NCBI GenBank assembly: GCA_963808135.1
Contig: CAWEFA010000143.1
Coordinates: forward strand, 1-64,000
Reading direction: 5' to 3'
Length of the DNA: 64,000 nt
Origin: CAWEFA01 sp963808135
GTDB lineage: Bacteria; Bacteroidota; Bacteroidia; Bacteroidales; DTGW01
Each line of letters opens with the position of its first letter. Position 1 is the stretch's first letter. Positions 63,487 through 64,000 of the stretch are shown piece by piece. The position numbers and the translations under genes are program-made. Under the pieces are notes generated by a model that was given only the letters and a program-made list of their open reading frames with translations, did no database searches and was not told where the DNA came from.

Positions 63487-64000
63487 ATGGAAAAAATAAT
63501 TCTGACAGGACATTCAACTATTGACGGAGCAGGTGTTAAAATATTTAGAGTTTTCGCTAATGATAGTGCGAAACTTACAGACCCTTTCTTGCTTCTGGAT
63601 AATTTCGGCTCTGACAAGCCGGAAGATTATATCCGCGGATTTCCCTGGCATCCTCATAGAGGTATAGAAACAGTGACCTATATGCTGGAAGGAAAGGTTG
63701 AACATGAGGACAGCATAGGAAATAAGGGAATAATAAGCTCAGGCGATATCCAATGGATGACTGCGGGTAGTGGCATACTTCACCAGGAGATGCCAAAAGC
63801 ACAGAAAGGCATGATGCAAGGGATGCAATTATGGGTCAACTTGTCATCGGGAAATAAAATGACTTCCCCAAAATATAGGGGAATTACAAGTAAGGAGATT
63901 CCGGTAATAAAAATGGATGGTGTAGAGGTCAAGGTCATTTCAGGCACTTATGGTAATAAAAAAGGCCCGGTTAAAGACTTGAATGTTGACGTAGAATATT
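63487..64000 (+). CDS. Pirin family protein, N-terminal part (cut by window edge)
   Basis: The frame opens at the ATG 63487 behind AGAAGGAG (63473-63480) and stays open for 171 codons to the window edge. GVKIFRVFANDSAKLTDPFL and LLDNFGSDKPEDYIRGFPWH lead into PHRGIETVTYMLEGKVEHED. Then IQWMTAGSGILHQEMP and MQGMQLWVNL follow. The metal-binding set of pirins (FPxHPHRGxET with a downstream His and Glu in HxE) is complete. Pirins are cupin-fold proteins; some act as quercetinases and others as redox-linked regulators. The C-terminal cupin lies outside the window. Confidence 0.9.
   Translation, partial: MEKIILTGHSTIDGAGVKIFRVFANDSAKLTDPFLLLDNFGSDKPEDYIRGFPWHPHRGIETVTYMLEGKVEHEDSIGNKGIISSGDIQWMTAGSGILHQEMPKAQKGMMQGMQLWVNLSSGNKMTSPKYRGITSKEIPVIKMDGVEVKVISGTYGNKKGPVKDLNVDVEY

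Noticed and set aside
1..64000. tRNA, rRNA or a known riboswitch.
   Set aside because: No stretch with a tRNA-like cloverleaf and GGTTCRA-type arm, rRNA conserved blocks or a recognisable riboswitch core was found by eye. A covariance-model search would be needed to exclude small RNAs.

Overview
The window is AT-rich chromosomal DNA from a member of the Bacteroidota. The evidence is type IX secretion (T9SS) C-terminal sorting tails, Bacteroidota-type promoter boxes (TTG, about 18-20 bp, TAnnTTTG), and Bacteroidota families such as DUF3494 ice-binding-like proteins, DUF6600, DUF3943, TPR/outer-membrane-barrel pairs and OmpA lipoproteins. No rRNA, tRNA, CRISPR array, prophage or IS transposase was seen. 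At least nine genes carry single-base frameshifts or stops that leave otherwise intact reading on both sides. Uncorrected sequencing indels are the most economical explanation, so these are annotated as whole interrupted genes.

Region 1 (1-11850, minus strand) is an exopolysaccharide/O-antigen-type cluster. In transcription order it holds a nucleotide-sugar epimerase (two frameshifts), a Wzz-like chain-length protein, a Wzx-like flippase, a polysaccharide pyruvyl transferase, a GT2, a Wzy/ligase-like membrane protein, a second GT2 with an in-frame stop, a secreted protein of unknown function, a T9SS-exported FAD oxidoreductase and a third GT2 cut by the window edge. Region 2 (12208-20775) holds a large TPR protein with an outer-membrane barrel protein, a SanA/YdcF-like protein, a PKD lipoprotein and a secreted formylglycine-generating-enzyme-like protein.

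Region 3 (21-54 kb) is an envelope and stress region. It has a lipoprotein, duplicated tiny lmo0937-type membrane proteins, YtxH, holin-superfamily and AI-2E proteins, DUF6600 and DUF3332 proteins, an MlaE-MlaF-MlaD lipid transporter followed by a BamA-like protein, DUF3943, two PAP2 phosphatases, a YihY/BrkB protein, a second Omp85-like barrel, a DUF748/AsmA-like protein, three DUF3494 proteins, two OmpA proteins, an AraC-type regulator, a hybrid histidine kinase with a response regulator, and a CsbD-like protein. The main discovery is here. Nine transcription units start with the same composite promoter: two TGTAAC-type cores exactly 21 bp apart, and an ACCTTTG-like -7 element exactly 28 bp after the start of the second core. 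One copy precedes the AraC-type gene, which is therefore the leading candidate for an autoregulated activator of this regulon.

Region 4 (54-64 kb) holds an OmpA protein, a membrane protein with three helix-hairpin-helix-like repeats, a MITE-like element with a 4-bp target duplication, Dps, a lipoprotein and two universal stress proteins. It ends with an acetate kinase-like gene, an overlapping paralogue that has lost the catalytic motifs, a FolE2-like protein that lacks the usual metal-site signature, and the start of a pirin gene. Strong Shine-Dalgarno sequences before the last two genes are unusual for this phylum and hint at a different origin for that segment.
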